39,681 nucleotides of DNA. It comes from Chromera velia (taxonomy: Eukaryota; Sar; Chromeraceae). Location of the stretch: NCBI GenBank assembly GCA_018398765.1, contig JAHBMJ010000370.1, positions 9,465-49,145 on the forward strand, in the 5' to 3' direction. The position numbers and the translations under genes were made by a program. Of this stretch, positions 1 to 10,976 are shown piece after piece. Within the stretch, counting starts at the first letter, position 1. Each line of letters opens with the position of its first letter. The notes under the pieces were generated by a model that was not told the origin of the DNA, did not search any database, and saw nothing but the letters and a program-made list of their open reading frames with translations.

Positions 1-950
1 GGGAAAAAAGCCTGGGGGTAAGCTGAAACCCAGGCATCTGACGCACGCATCGCACAAATTAGCCTTTCGGGGCTAGGTTTTTGGTGAAAGACACTGTATG
101 CATCTGACGCAAGTAAGCTTGCGAACGGCCCCGGAAAGCAAGAAAAATAATAATTGCTTGACACACGCTATTGAGCGGCTATTCGTACATACTAGATACA
201 TGCTATATGGCTGCATAATTAAAGCTGCGGAAAAGTACGCTCGCGGTCGCAAGAATTGTTTGGTCTAGTTGTTTTATAATTTAGTATCCCCTGTTTTGTT
301 TTTCAGAGTCATGGTGGTTTCACCCCAGGCGCATCATGAACATTCTGATTCACTCAGATTTGAATTAATAATATATAATGGCAGAAGCCGCCCAGACATT
401 TTGACGCTTAACAAAAGCCACCAACAACTTATTTTTTATACGAGTATAAACTTTAGTAAGGCTTAGACAGGCTTTTTGTAGAATTCTATATTTAAGAATA
501 GTTCTATACAGGTTTTTTACAATGCTATGCTATGCATCTTTAAAAATATTTAAACATCTGATAAGAGAATTGATTTTCTTTTAATATCATTTTAATATAA
601 AATGTTACAGTGGTCGAACAGTATCTCAAATAATCCTTCTTTTATCATATTTTTTTTTAATTTTTTTTTTTTGGATGATGGTTTATTTAGTAATTTTAAC
701 TTTAAGTTTTTGACCCATCATTCACTTAATTTTTCCATAAATTTCCAGTAGCCTCAATTAAAGATTATTGAACGTTCTTTATGCGACTTCAGGGCTAATT
801 AATCAAGGCGCGATAAGCTGCCACCGGCTGCGACAGTAGGTGCTACTTCAAGCCTCACTTTGCAACATCTTTGCAAAAAAGTGGGAGTAAAATAAGGAGA
901 GACAGAGGGATAGAATTTGAGACCTAGTTTGAGACCCATCATCATGGGCT
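1..950. other. AT-rich spacer, no gene seen
   Basis: No coding frame with recognisable content is visible on either strand. The region holds T and A runs (around 645-675). A 12-base word, GCATCTGACGCA, occurs at about 35 and 101. A GGCCCCGGAAAGC word at 127-139 is the reverse complement of a repeat also seen near 3987 and 4053. One 65-codon open frame at 269-466 has no family features and is probably chance. Confidence 0.6.
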
Positions 951-953
951 AGA

Positions 954-1600
954 TCATGACTCATGAGGGAGGAACGCTAGGAAGCAGGGAAGGAAGCATG
1001 AAAAAAGTAAGGGAGTGAGGAAGGAGGGGGCGCGACGGAGGTAGGTCCTGGCAGGGAGGCAGGGAGGGTGATTGAGAGGAAGGGAGGGATGAACTTCCGA
1101 GGAAGGAAGGAAGGAAGGATGGAAGAAAGGAGGAAGGGGGGGAAGGGACGAAGATGGAAGAGATGAACGGAGAGAGGGAAGAAGGGAGGGAGGAAGGTTA
1201 GGAACCAGAAGGAATAAAACAGGGAGGAAAGAAAGAATCAAGGAAAAAAAGTCTCAGTAGGAAAGAAGCAGGTAGATAAACAAGTACCAAGTAACCGAGC
1301 AAGCAAACAAAAACTGGAGAAAGGACGGAAAAAAGAAATAGTGGAAAAATATGCAGAAAGAGAGGAGGCAGGCAGAAAGTGGAAGAATGAAGAAATAAAA
1401 CAGGGATCGGAGACAGGAAGAAGGGAAGAAAGAAAATGCAGAAACAAAAAAAAGAGGAAAGAAGGACGGAAAGACGAAAGCACAAAGAATAAAAAAAGGG
1501 AGGAAAGAAAAAAAAAAAAAAAAGAGAGAACGAAAGACATTAAGCAAGAAAGAAAGAGCGGGAAAGTCTGTCTCAGCTAGTAAAAGAGGCATTGAGTAAG
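954..1600. repeat. Purine-rich (GGAA/AGGA/AAAG) low-complexity tract
   Basis: The plus strand is almost entirely A and G for about 640 bases, made of degenerate GGAA, GGGA and AAAG units. The overlapping open frames on both strands (Ser/Phe/Leu/Pro-rich on minus, Lys/Glu/Arg-rich on plus) follow from this composition and are not genes. Such a tract could adopt triplex or other non-B structure, which is an inference. Confidence 0.85.
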
Positions 1601-1611
1601 TGGATATCGCT

Positions 1612-1915
1612 TAGTGTCTGTATGAGTGAGCGAGCGGGTTGGTATATAAGTGACTGAGTGAGTGAGTGAATGAGTGAGTGAGCGACTGAACAAGTGAGCG
1701 AAGGAGTAGAGGGAGGGAGGAATTCCGAAGGAAGGTGGGATAAAAGCAGGCAGGGAAGGAGGCAGGTAGGGAGGGTCGGCAGAAAAGAGTGAGGGGGTGA
1801 GTGGATGAGCGAAGAAGTGAGTGAGTCAGTAAGTCAGGGGAGGAAGGCAAGGATGAAACGATGGAGGAAGGGATTGAGGAAGAGAGCGTGTGAGTGAGTG
1901 AGTAAGTGAGCGAGG
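1612..1915. repeat. Degenerate (GTGA)n tetranucleotide array
   Basis: Units of GAGT/GTGA repeat for about 300 bases, interrupted near 1700-1790 by GGAA-type sequence. The same tetranucleotide fills 38365-38790 and also forms a donor splice site at 22715. The minus-strand open frame (Ser/Leu/Thr/His-rich) is a repeat artefact. Confidence 0.85.
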
Positions 1916-2279
1916 AAAGTCTTTTCAGCAAAAATTGTGAGCGTGATTGAGTGTGACCGGTCTAATCCAGGCCGGGAGAAGACGCAGTCCGCATTTTTTC
2001 ATGAAGAGACGTTAATTCCTAACAGAGACAGACATGCATCAACAAACTGAATAGATGGAGGCAGAAAAGAAACAGACAGAAATACCAGCCCCACGCATAC
2101 ATAGGACATTCAAAGATAGCTATATGTATGCCTTCAGTCCCAGTCAACACTGAATGCTGCAAACACAGAGCGGGAACAGCTCAAGCACTTAACGACTTTC
2201 CAAGAATCTATGAAGACACAATAGGGGTGTAAAATCCCTTTTCGACGGGGGGAGGAGGGACCCTGACGGCGGGGCAGGC

Positions 2280-2350
2280 AGGAGCCTGCCCGACGGGGGC
2301 CGCAGAGCTCGAACGGGGGGGGGACCCATCGGATCGAACGGGGGGAGCGC
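2280..2350. repeat. GC-rich dispersed repeat, copy 1
   Basis: A GC-rich block carrying the word AGAGCTCGAACGGGGGGG, then GACCC and GGATC. A second copy of the same word lies at about 3457-3482, so the two copies bracket the GGAT array. Runs of eight or more G suggest quadruplex potential. No protein function is evident. Confidence 0.65.
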
Positions 2351-2637
2351 AATGGAGCACATGCATGCGCGATGCGTGCGCGATCAAATTCTTTTTCAGG
2401 CCAGCTAAGTCGGTCATTGATTCATCTGCTTACCTCCTGAGAACAGTCGCTTTCTTTTATGGTTGTTCTGTTTTCTCTTACCTTACACTGCTGCTGACTG
2501 CGTGTGCCATCTGAAGAAAACGTAGTCTAGAACGTGGTGAAGCTGTGGAGAACACGATACCTTTCTTTCCACTCAATGCTCTCCGTTGTATGCCTTTCTT
2601 TCCAGTCAATGCATGCTCTTTTTCTGCTCTGCAGTGA

Positions 2638-3393
2638 CTGACGGATAGATGGATGGAAGGATGGATAGACAAATTGATGGATGGAGTGAGTGAGGGATGG
2701 ATTAATGGAGTGAGTGAGGGATGGATGGATGGATGGATGGAGTGAGGGAGTGACTGAGAGATAGATAGATGGATGGATGGATGGATGGATAGATCGATGG
2801 ACGGATGGATAGACAAATTCATGGATGGAGTGATGGAGTGAGTAAGGGATGGATGGATAGATAGATGGAGTGAGGGAGTGACTGAGAGATGGATGGATGG
2901 ATGGATCGATGGAGTGAGGGATGGATGGATGGATGGATGGACAGATCGATAGACAAATTAATGGATGGAGTGATGGAGTGAGTGAGGGATGGATGGGTGG
3001 ATGGATGGAGTGAGGGAGTGACTGAGAGATAGATGGATAGATGGATGGATGGATGGATGGATGGATAGATCGATGAAGTGAGGGATGGATCTAGGGATGG
3101 ATCTAGGGATGGATGGATGGATGGATAAATTGATGGATGGATAGATGGAGTGAGTGACGGATGGATTGAAGGAGTGAGTGAGGGATGGATGGATAGATGG
3201 ATGGAGTGTCACTGAGTGAGTGAGTGAGTGAGGGATGGATGGTTCGATGAATGGAGTGAGTGAGTGAGGGATGGATTGATGGAGTGAGTGAGGGATGGAT
3301 GGATGGATGGATAAATGAATGGATGGAGTGAGGTAGAGTGAGGTAGAGTGAGGGATGGATGGATGGACGGATGGAGTGAGTGAAGGATGGATT
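2638..3393. repeat. (GGAT)n/(GAGT)n minisatellite-like array
   Basis: About 750 bases of GGAT and GAGTGAGG units with higher-order periodicity: blocks of GGATGGATGGATGGAGTGAGTGAGGGATGG recur with small variations. The minus strand reads as open frames rich in Ile-His-Pro-Ser and Leu-Thr-His-Ser, which are translated repeat and not genes. Unique sequence resumes at about 3394. Confidence 0.9.
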
Positions 3394-3456
3394 GATTTCC
3401 ACCTAGAGCTCCCCAAACGGGGGTGTCCCCGTTCAGAGAGCTCTGATCTCCCTAGA

Positions 3457-3482
3457 GCTCGAACGGGGGGGACCCCGTCAGA
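3457..3482. repeat. GC-rich dispersed repeat, copy 2
   Basis: A second copy of AGAGCTCGAACGGGGGGG followed by GACCCC and AGATC, matching 2304-2337. It lies just past the other end of the GGAT array. Confidence 0.6.
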
Positions 3483-3489
3483 TCTGCAG

Positions 3490-4257
3490 CCCTAAGAGCT
3501 TGAATGCACCCACCCCCCCTGTTCTTATACCCCTATAAGACACACAAACAGTCGTGGACAGCTGTGCAGTGCTTCGACGTCTCACCCGATGTTGGTATGC
3601 AGCTGACAGTGTTGAAAGTCTTGGAGCGAATCGAGGGGAGAGGGATGGAGATCGATCATCGATGGCCGGCGGAGACGGCACTCTTCTTGTGGTCCCGAAA
3701 GAGGGCAACTCAACGACGTCTCAAAGTTTTTCAAAAGAATAATGACCAGATGATCCCTCTTTCTTCTTCCTTGACACGTATGCTGGAAGAGTGCGACACG
3801 TATTGTTTAGCAGTACTAACTATAAAACCATGCTAAAACCGCCTGCCTACTTTCGACACACTGGCAGAAAGTGATAGCGGATCAAACGAGGGTAGGTGGT
3901 TAATTTGTGACGCTTTTCTGAGCCAATGAGGAGCGGAGCTTTCCGGAGCCTTTTTTTTGACCAAGTTTGGTAAGTGCCCCCCGCTTCGCTTTCCGGGGCC
4001 ACGCATGCATGCGTGGGCTGGGGTATTTCTGTTTTGTAAGTGCCCCCCGCTTCGCTTTCCGGGGCCACAAACCCGATCAAATAAAGCTTGCACCCATATA
4101 TTAATATAATATTACTTACTGGTAGAAAGCTTGTTCTGTTGCTTCTTTTGAATTTTGAAAGTTGCTTCCCGGAAGAGTCTCCCCTCAGCTCACTTGAGTA
4201 GCCCAGCTTTCTGATCGAAACAGGTTGCCACACACCCACGTTCTTTGAATCTTTCAG
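3490..4257. other. Spacer or intron upstream of the ankyrin frame
   Basis: Several short open frames overlap here on both strands, and none shows a recognisable motif. A 33-base sequence starting GTAAGTGCCCCCCGC occurs twice, at 3970 and 4036. The segment ends in CTTTCAG at 4251-4257, a good splice acceptor, so part of it is probably the last intron before the ankyrin exon. The upstream exon was not found. Confidence 0.45.
3970..4068. repeat. 33-bp direct repeat, two copies 66 bp apart
   Basis: Identical copies lie at 3970-4002 and 4036-4068, starting with GTAAGT and ending in TTTCCGGGGCCAC. The GCTTTCCGGGGCC core also occurs in reverse complement at about 127-139, and a close match lies near 18353. 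A palindromic GCATGCATGC follows the first copy. Confidence 0.75.
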
Positions 4258-5645
4258 GATGGAAAGAAATGCTGGCCCCTGTCCGGCAGGGACTAAAAAC
4301 TTTGGCCGAGAGCCTTCTGAACATTGTGAGGATGGTGGAGAGAATGGACGTTCTGCTGGGTACTGTCGACTTTCCTGACCCACCCAGACCTCCTTCTGAG
4401 CCCGACAAGCCTGGTGTGCTACTCTCAACAGAGGCGGCAATTTTTGATCGGCTTACAAAACTGGTTGAAGACATAAGAAAAAATATGCGGTTAGAATTAA
4501 ATAAGATCATGAGCCTGTGTTACAGGATGGATGTAGAGCCCCTCTTTGCTCTGGATATCGGTAACGTGATCCGGTCCTTCCAAGCTGTGATGGCTGAGAC
4601 GCTGCGCGAAGCACTCAACAAATTCATGGAGACGGGGGAGAAGAGGAAGAGAGAGGACCTCGAGCTTCTCTTGAAGGTCGGCGCGGCAGTGGACGCTGTC
4701 GTGGAGGTTCCGGAAGTCGCCCAAGCAGGGGGTAGAGAGGAGGAAAGGGGGGGACAGCGGATATTACAAGAGACTGCATTGATGAGAGCTGTTGATTTTG
4801 GAAGTCTGGAGGCAGTGAAGATTCTGGTGGGGGCGGGGGCAGGACTTGAGGTTCCTCGGGAAGGAGGAGGGAATCAGGGAGGTGAGAAAGCCCTCCATAT
4901 CGCTTGCTGAGAAGGCAAACCGGACATTGCCCAGTTTCTGGTAGAAAGCGGTGCAGAAGTGAAGGCAGCGACTGACGTAGGTTTGACACCCCTCCACTAC
5001 GTTGCTCAAGCGGGGCAGACAAACCTTGTCAGGTTCCTTTTGGGGAGAGGTGCTGACGTGCATACGAAAATAGGTGACGATGGGGTCATCTGTATGCATC
5101 TTACAGTGGGGAGGGGGGATATAAATGTGGTGGAGTTGCTTCTCAACAATGGTGCAAGAGTTGATGAGAAAGACAAAGATAACTAAACCATTCTGTTTTA
5201 CGCTACAGTCATCTTCGGCGACACCCCCATGGACCACAGGGTGATTGCAGAGCTGTTAAATTCTAGAGGGGCCAATGTCAACGCACGAGACGTTGATAGA
5301 TTATCGGTTTTGCATTATGCAGCTTGCTAGGGTTCGCTTCATGTTGCGACCCTGCTGCTGCAGAACGGTGCCGAGCTCCATGCTGTAACTAATCGTGGAC
5401 GGACTGTTCTGCACTCATTTGTAGCTTCTGTTGACGAAGAAGAGATAGAGCACGGTTTATGGGAGAAGAAGCTCCGCATTGCAAAACTTCTGGTGTCTAG
5501 AGGCATCAATGTGGGTGCTCTCGATGCAGATGGTAACACGGCACTTGATGTCGCAGAGGCTGTGCAGCCATCAGATTCCCCCCTCGTTGCATTCCTTCGT
5601 TCATTCGCCGAAGAGGGTGAAGAAGAAGAGGAAGAAGACGAATAA
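4258..5645 (+). pseudogene. Ankyrin-repeat protein, interrupted by three in-frame stops
   Basis: A single frame (codons starting at positions divisible by 3) runs from the acceptor at 4257 to TAA at 5643. It is interrupted by TGA at 4908, TAA at 5184 and TAG at 5328, with no frameshift in about 1,390 bases. The first in-frame ATG is at 4269. The first roughly 130 codons are helical and non-repetitive. From about 4770 on there are about eight ankyrin repeats, with motifs such as GLTPLHYVAQAG, VVELLLNNGARVDEKD and NTALDVAEA. The frame ends in an acidic Glu tail. Ankyrin repeats bind other proteins, and the partner here is unknown. Stops 1 and 3 fall in the variable loop positions of repeats, each one substitution from a sense codon (for example Arg, Gln or Trp). 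The simplest reading is a young pseudogene. Stop readthrough, or fragments annotated as separate genes, are the alternatives. The 5' exon is missing. Confidence 0.72.
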
Positions 5646-5833
5646 TAGGTTGAAGAGGAAGAGGATAAAAAAAAACGGATAATGAAGTGAGGAGACAGAG
5701 GTAAAGAGCAAGAGGGAGAAAACGGAGGGGAGGTGTGTGTGTAGGTAACGAAGGAGAAAGCAAGGAAGACGTTTTGACGTATCTTTCTGCGGGCGGTCGT
5801 CGATTTTTACGGCAATTTTCTTCCATCTTGCAG

Positions 5834-5905
5834 ACATACATATTATCAAAGATCCCAAAGCGAGACCCTGAAGGATGTGACAAAGCTGAAGAGCAAAAGA
5901 AAAAG
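5834..5905 (+). other. Candidate small exon after the ankyrin frame
   Basis: The segment is bounded by an acceptor (CATCTTGCAG) and a GTCAGT donor, the commonest donor type in this window, and is 72 nt long. In phase 2 it reads ETLKDVTKLKSKRK and joins in phase to the candidate exon at 6698. I could not find a phase-2 donor in the ankyrin frame, so its parent gene is uncertain. Confidence 0.3.
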
Positions 5906-6697
5906 GTCAGTTAGTGCGGCTTCCTAGACGGGCTCAGGTAACTCGGGGGTTCATCAACGTATGCAGAGATCCCAAAAGTAAGTGTATGCATGCAGCAAGC
6001 ACGTGAGGTAACCGATTAACACATGCAGCCAGTTGGCGGTCTCAATACTCCATTGCATATTCAAATTGTCTCATATGGGACCTTCTGCTTACTTCAGTGT
6101 AAAAAATCCTCTCTCTGCTTTGTTTTGCTATCAAGTTTCAATCTTTCTCATGTTTTTATTTCGTTTTCGTCTGTCCTTTCTTTCGATCTTCTCGTTTTCT
6201 GTTGGTCGTCTTGGTTTGGACTGTAAGATTGGAAGCGCATGGGTCCTGGCTGCCCTCCCTTGGATTTATTTTGCACATCTGCATGCGTGCTTATGTTGTC
6301 ATGCCTCGGAGATACATGAATGTTCGTCTGGGGGTTCGGCTGTGGCCAAGTCTACGAATAGGGGATTTGTATTCACGCTGTTGTACATTTGCATATTCTG
6401 TTGCTTCAATTTTTTCTGGAGTGAGGAGGAAGGGCATGGAGCAGAGCACAGCTTCCTCACTTTGTGCAGAGCACGAGCATGCAACAGATGCTGTGCCCCT
6501 TGATGAGCAAAGCTTGGCGGTTTGTTACAATATCGAGGTTCACTGTCGCGTTTGTAGACTGTGCGTATCACTGTGTCAGTGACCGAATGTATGCACCTAC
6601 TGTATCGATTCTTGTGTGAAAGTTTCTCGTTCAATGATCAATTCGATCAGAATCTTAACATTGATTCGCTTTTTTTTCTATTTCTCAAATTTTGCAG
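5906..6697. other. No supported gene
   Basis: The open frames at 6023-6582 overlap in several frames and look like chance. The segment may be an intron between the candidate exons at 5834 and 6698. It holds a TGCATGCA word near 5988. Confidence 0.4.
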
Positions 6698-6881
6698 GAA
6701 GGAGGACGTACTGTCAAGCAGTTCAAGCTCCGAAGAAGAAATAGATGACCCGCTGGGCCCGGCTGTCCTCACCGCCTTCCACCAATATTCTCCACTGTCT
6801 CCAGACGCCGATTTAAGATTTTGTTCTCTGAGCTTCTCTCACTCTCAGGTTGCAAGAAGTTGTGCAAAGAGTAGTCTGTGA
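6698..6881 (+). other. Candidate terminal exon, Ser/Glu-rich
   Basis: It follows a strong pyrimidine tract and TTTGCAG. Read in phase 2 it encodes KEDVLSSSSSSEEEIDDPLG and ends at TGA 6879. Joined to the exon at 5834 it gives a basic stretch followed by an acidic, phosphorylatable Ser/Glu stretch. There is no family match, and it could be a short pseudogene piece or an unrelated gene. Confidence 0.3.
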
Positions 6882-8000
6882 ATCGCTGCCGGCTAGGCTA
6901 CAGGCTACTGCAGGCCTAGATTGCTCTGTACCAATGTAAACAAAAGACTCTTGTTATTCCAAATAATGGGACTCAGACCAAATCTAGATCCAAATGTTTA
7001 CAAATGTTATTAAACATGAAAGCTTCAGTGGTTCAGCTCAATGTTTGTATGCTGAAATACGTTCTAGCGTCGCACTGCTGCAGCCCGAATAAAGCCTGAG
7101 CGAAGCTGGAGAGAGAATTAAGTTCAAACTCAGGAAGCGCAGTCTGAAAAAGCAATGACTCTGAATAACAGCAAGCGTGTGAGCCGTCTCCACCAACTCA
7201 AGTCACGTAGAGCTATCAACGATGCGTTCTCTTACCACAGATTGACTCAGCTTTGCATTGACTCCTGTCGATTCCTGAGGAGACGGCCTCAGACTAGGCC
7301 TAAGAGCAACCACAAAAGACAGTTTGCCTCCTTACTCATCGAACAACTAGATAAATTTAGCTCGACAATTAGTATTGGTCGTTCGATGGGGAAGCACGTC
7401 TCACTTCTACACGATGCCGTTCTGAAACCTCTTAGCCAGAAGGAAGAGATCAAGCGCTTGCATTTGAGGAGGAAGATGGAGAAAGATGGAGAAGGAGACG
7501 GGAAGTGCTTTTTGGCAGTTTCGCAAATCTGCCCGGGGAATAGACACCAGTTCTTAAGGGTTCCTCACCGACCTGCAGTTGGACAGCATAGTAAGCAGTT
7601 GGCGCGTACGTATGCTGAGTGCAAAACACTGGCAACCTGGTTAGACGGATGAGGTTTTCTCCCTTTTGGGGAAGTGGTTCGTGGAATAGAGACAAAGCTA
7701 AGCCAGGCTACCGGTTTTGCCTATCTCTTCAGCCGTTTCCGTCATTCTACCACCGTCTGCCTCAAAACAGGTAGGCTATAAGGAGATTTGGGGCAAGATA
7801 TGAAGGTGAAAGGGCGCAACCTAACCTAGCCTATCAGAATGAAGGTTCTCTGACTCTTCTTTGTTCTGATTGAGCTAGATTTCGGCAGAAAGAGGACAAG
7901 CCTACACGTTCTATATGAAGATGAAAGACCACTCTGCCTTGCTACGGGAATTCAGTGAGTGGCCGTCACAGGAAAGCCGTTCTTGCCTGTATTATCTTCC

Positions 8001-8096
8001 TTCGTGGGAGAAGACTGCCCTAGCAGTATGTCCAGCTGCGCATCGAACCAGCCAAACGTTAGACGTTCATTTATGGGCCGATAGCGATGGTGAATG
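8001..8096. repeat. Dispersed repeat, copy A (pair at 24938-25050)
   Basis: It shares GAGAAGACTGCCCTA, ATCGAACCAGC, AGAC..TCATTT and CGATGG.GAATG, in the same order, with 24938-25050, with indels between. This suggests remnants of a mobile repeat family. No coding function is seen. Confidence 0.55.
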
Positions 8097-8361
8097 ATGA
8101 TGATGATGATGCTGAACTGCCATGATGCTGCAAGGTTCAGTTATTTAGCTAAAGAATTCAGCCTATATAGCAAATTATTAGTAATTAAATTTTAAAAAAT
8201 TTTACTTAATTTACTAGTACAATATTGTGAGTTAACTGATGAAACCTTAGATGAACATACTTAGCAGAGTGGCTAGGCCGGTGAACAGGGGTAGTAAACC
8301 GAAGTTGACTTTAGTATGCTTTGTCATTCGCAGGGGCGACTTCTAGTAGAACGGCGACGCC

Positions 8362-8421
8362 GCGACAGTGCTCTACCTAGAGCACCAATTAAGTTAAGTG
8401 AGTATCCTAAAGCACTGTCGC
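8362..8421. repeat. Inverted repeat with nested hairpin
   Basis: GCGACAGTGCT at 8362-8372 pairs with AGCACTGTCGC at 8411-8421. Inside lies a perfect 6-bp stem, GCTCTA-CC-TAGAGC. It could be the ends of a small MITE-like element or a transcript hairpin. The cause is not determined. Confidence 0.6.
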
Positions 8422-8661
8422 CGTTTTGTCTTAGAGAGGTTCACCAATTAAATCACTATCACTATCACTATGCTAGACTTTCTGACGTTTACTAGGACGT
8501 TTACGTGGCTAGGCAGGAAGCTGATGAAGTGACTTAACCCGCCAGCCATCGTGTCCCAATGGCAAAGGGCAGTAGAGTTACCTCTATACATGGCGTAGAG
8601 TTTACTGGTTGAATCAAAACATAAAGAAATCACTGCTATAATTACTGAGATCATCACTGAA

Positions 8662-10945
8662 TTATTCTGCATCGTCATCTCCTGGAAACGAACTTGCCGT
8701 CGTCAACGCAGAAGACCTGCACGCGCCCACAGCCACTGCAACAGAGGCTGCAAGCAGAGCCTCCGCAGCAGTGGAACCCCCTGCTTTCGGAAGCGAGCTC
8801 GGTGCAGAAATCACTTGTTCCGCACGGCTTGTATCCGATGACTGTCTGTCCAGTTTTGCCTGCGAAACAGGCGGGGCGGGATGGACAGACTCTTTCGGCA
8901 TTCCGTTGGGGGGCAGACAAGCCATCGTGTTTGGCTCCTCAGAGGGACTTCTGCGGGGCTGACGGTCTTCCAGTCTCTCCCTTCTGACCTGCAGAGGTGC
9001 AGGAGACGGCGAGCGCGCTTGGAAAGCAGGGGACTGCCTGGAAGACAAAAAGGAGACCTCGCTGCATTCCTTCTCCCTGTCCCTGTCCCACAGGATGTCG
9101 GGGGACTTGTGTGCAGGGGATCGAGATCCTCTCAGGGGAAATGAGAGGAGACGGCCTTTGTTCGCGTCTGCGTGACTAGGCCCAAGGGGGGGGCTTGGCA
9201 TAGGGGGGGGGGGAGAGACGTCAACCCTTCTTCTGAGAGAGCGGGGGGATGCTGAGGGAGAGGATGTAGAAAGAGAGAGGGATAGGGACGCCCCCCTCCC
9301 CTTTCTCTGTCGATGCATCCCTGCCAGCCCTCTGTTTTCCTGTCCCTCTTGATGCCTTCCTCTGGTGGTACTCGACAAGAGACCCTGATTTCGATGGATT
9401 TGAATAGGAGGCGAAGCTAGGCTGTCGTTTGCTGACAGAGACACGGACACAGAGGAAGAAGAAGAGGCGGGCGACTGTTGAAAAGATGCCCCCCCATCCT
9501 CTGATTCGCTCTCCTCCCCTTTCCTTTCTGTTCGCATTCTTCTCAAAGTGGACTTCAAAGAGCGTGACACGTCTACTGACAGAGACAGAGATACACTCTG
9601 GCTCTCTGCAGTCCCCTCAAAGTCCTCTTCCACCCCCCTCTCTTCAATTCCATCGAATCTCGACGCAGACAGAGACAAAGGAGGTGGGGGAACTCTAATC
9701 GTCTTCCCGTCCTCTCCAAGAAAACGAGGGTCATGAGATGCCCCTGATAAGGCGGAATACGAACGACAACGCTGGAGGCCCGAGCCACCACCCCCCTTTC
9801 CTTTCTCTTTCGGGCAGCCCCTCCCAAGAGTCCCCCCCAGGAACCCCCCAGTGGAACCTGCAAATGCAGACAGTCCACTCCCACCCAAGGGAGGGTGGGA
9901 GCTTCTCAACAAATCTAAACACTCACCCCCCACCTCTCGACTCCCATCCTGCTCAGTCCGTACTGGCCCCTCTTCCTCCTCCCTTGCTTCCAACACGGGC
10001 ACAAACCTCTGAAGGGCCTGAGGGGGCCGGAAAGGCAAACGGTGAGTCAGAGCCTCCCCCTGCTTCGATTCCTCTTCTCTCTTTTTCAACTGCACTTCGG
10101 TCAAATTCTCAGAAGCTGCCTCTCGCAAGATGCCGTCCCCTTCCTTCTCGCACGAGGCGGGGGGGTCGGGTCCTCTTTCTTTCCCACCCTCTCTCTCTTG
10201 TCTTTCCGCAGACTGAGCCTCAGCCTCTCCTCCTGCTTCTGGATGGACGCCGTTTTCTCTGTCTCTTCGGGCCACCAAAGCCAGAGAGGGCTCGGAGGAG
10301 GAAGAGGACGAACTTGACGAAGCCACGCCGTCAAAACGCCTGCAACCTGACTTGTCTGACTCAAGCTCTTCTTCCTCCTCCCCCTCTTCGGAATCCGTCT
10401 CCCATCTTTGTTTTTTCTTTTCCCCCGAGAATGACGGTCCTCTTCGTGACACACCTCCACACATTTTGGACAGAGCTGCCATCCGAGACTGGAGACCTCT
10501 CCGAGAGGCCCCAGAAGCCCCCCCCTTCAGTCCGGATCTCTGCACCAGAAGACCGCCACGGCCCCTTCCCCTGCCCCCAGGGGGGGCGGAAGAGGACATG
10601 CGCCCCCCCTGCAGTGCAGTGGGAGAGAACTGGGCGTATCGGGGTGCTACTTGTGTAGACAGGAAGGAGGAAGAAGGGACCTCCACTTCTGCCTCTCGGA
10701 GCTGACTTTTCTTCAGCTGTGTGGCTTTCTTCAGGACAGCTGCATGAGGTGGAGACGGGGGAGAGTTCTGCACCATTCGAATCGGCCCCTTTCCCTTTCC
10801 CTCAAAAGGACTTCTTTCTCGTTCTCCTTCTCTCAGGCGTTGCGGGGACGCCCTTTGAGCTTTCATCTGTTCCTCCTCTCCTCCGTCTCCCTCGGGCTCG
10901 GAGTCGTCGAGGGACCTCAAAAGCTCTCTGTATGAAAGAATACGC

Positions 10946-10976
<31 letters not shown>

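Larger units (their letters stand above)
6882..8661. other. Intergenic, mostly unexplained
   Basis: A 165-codon ATG frame at 7155-7652 (+) has basic, unremarkable composition with no motif or splice context. I give it low weight. Positions 8001-8096 are a diverged copy of sequence at 24938-25050. An inverted repeat lies at 8362-8421, and a short (GAT)n run at about 8093-8112. The kinesin gene ends at 8662 on the other strand. Confidence 0.45.

Noticed and set aside
2478-3416. Minus-strand open frames rich in Ile-His-Pro-Ser
   Set aside because: They are translations of the GGAT/GAGT array and change with repeat phase. No ordinary protein sequence or splice signals.
7155-7652. 165-codon ATG frame as a gene
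   Set aside because: No motif, no splice context and unremarkable composition. Kept only as a note in the intergenic entry.
9738-10658. 306-codon plus-strand frame
   Set aside because: Antisense to the last kinesin exon, which is supported by phase and a splice acceptor; the frame reflects Ser/Pro/Arg codon composition.
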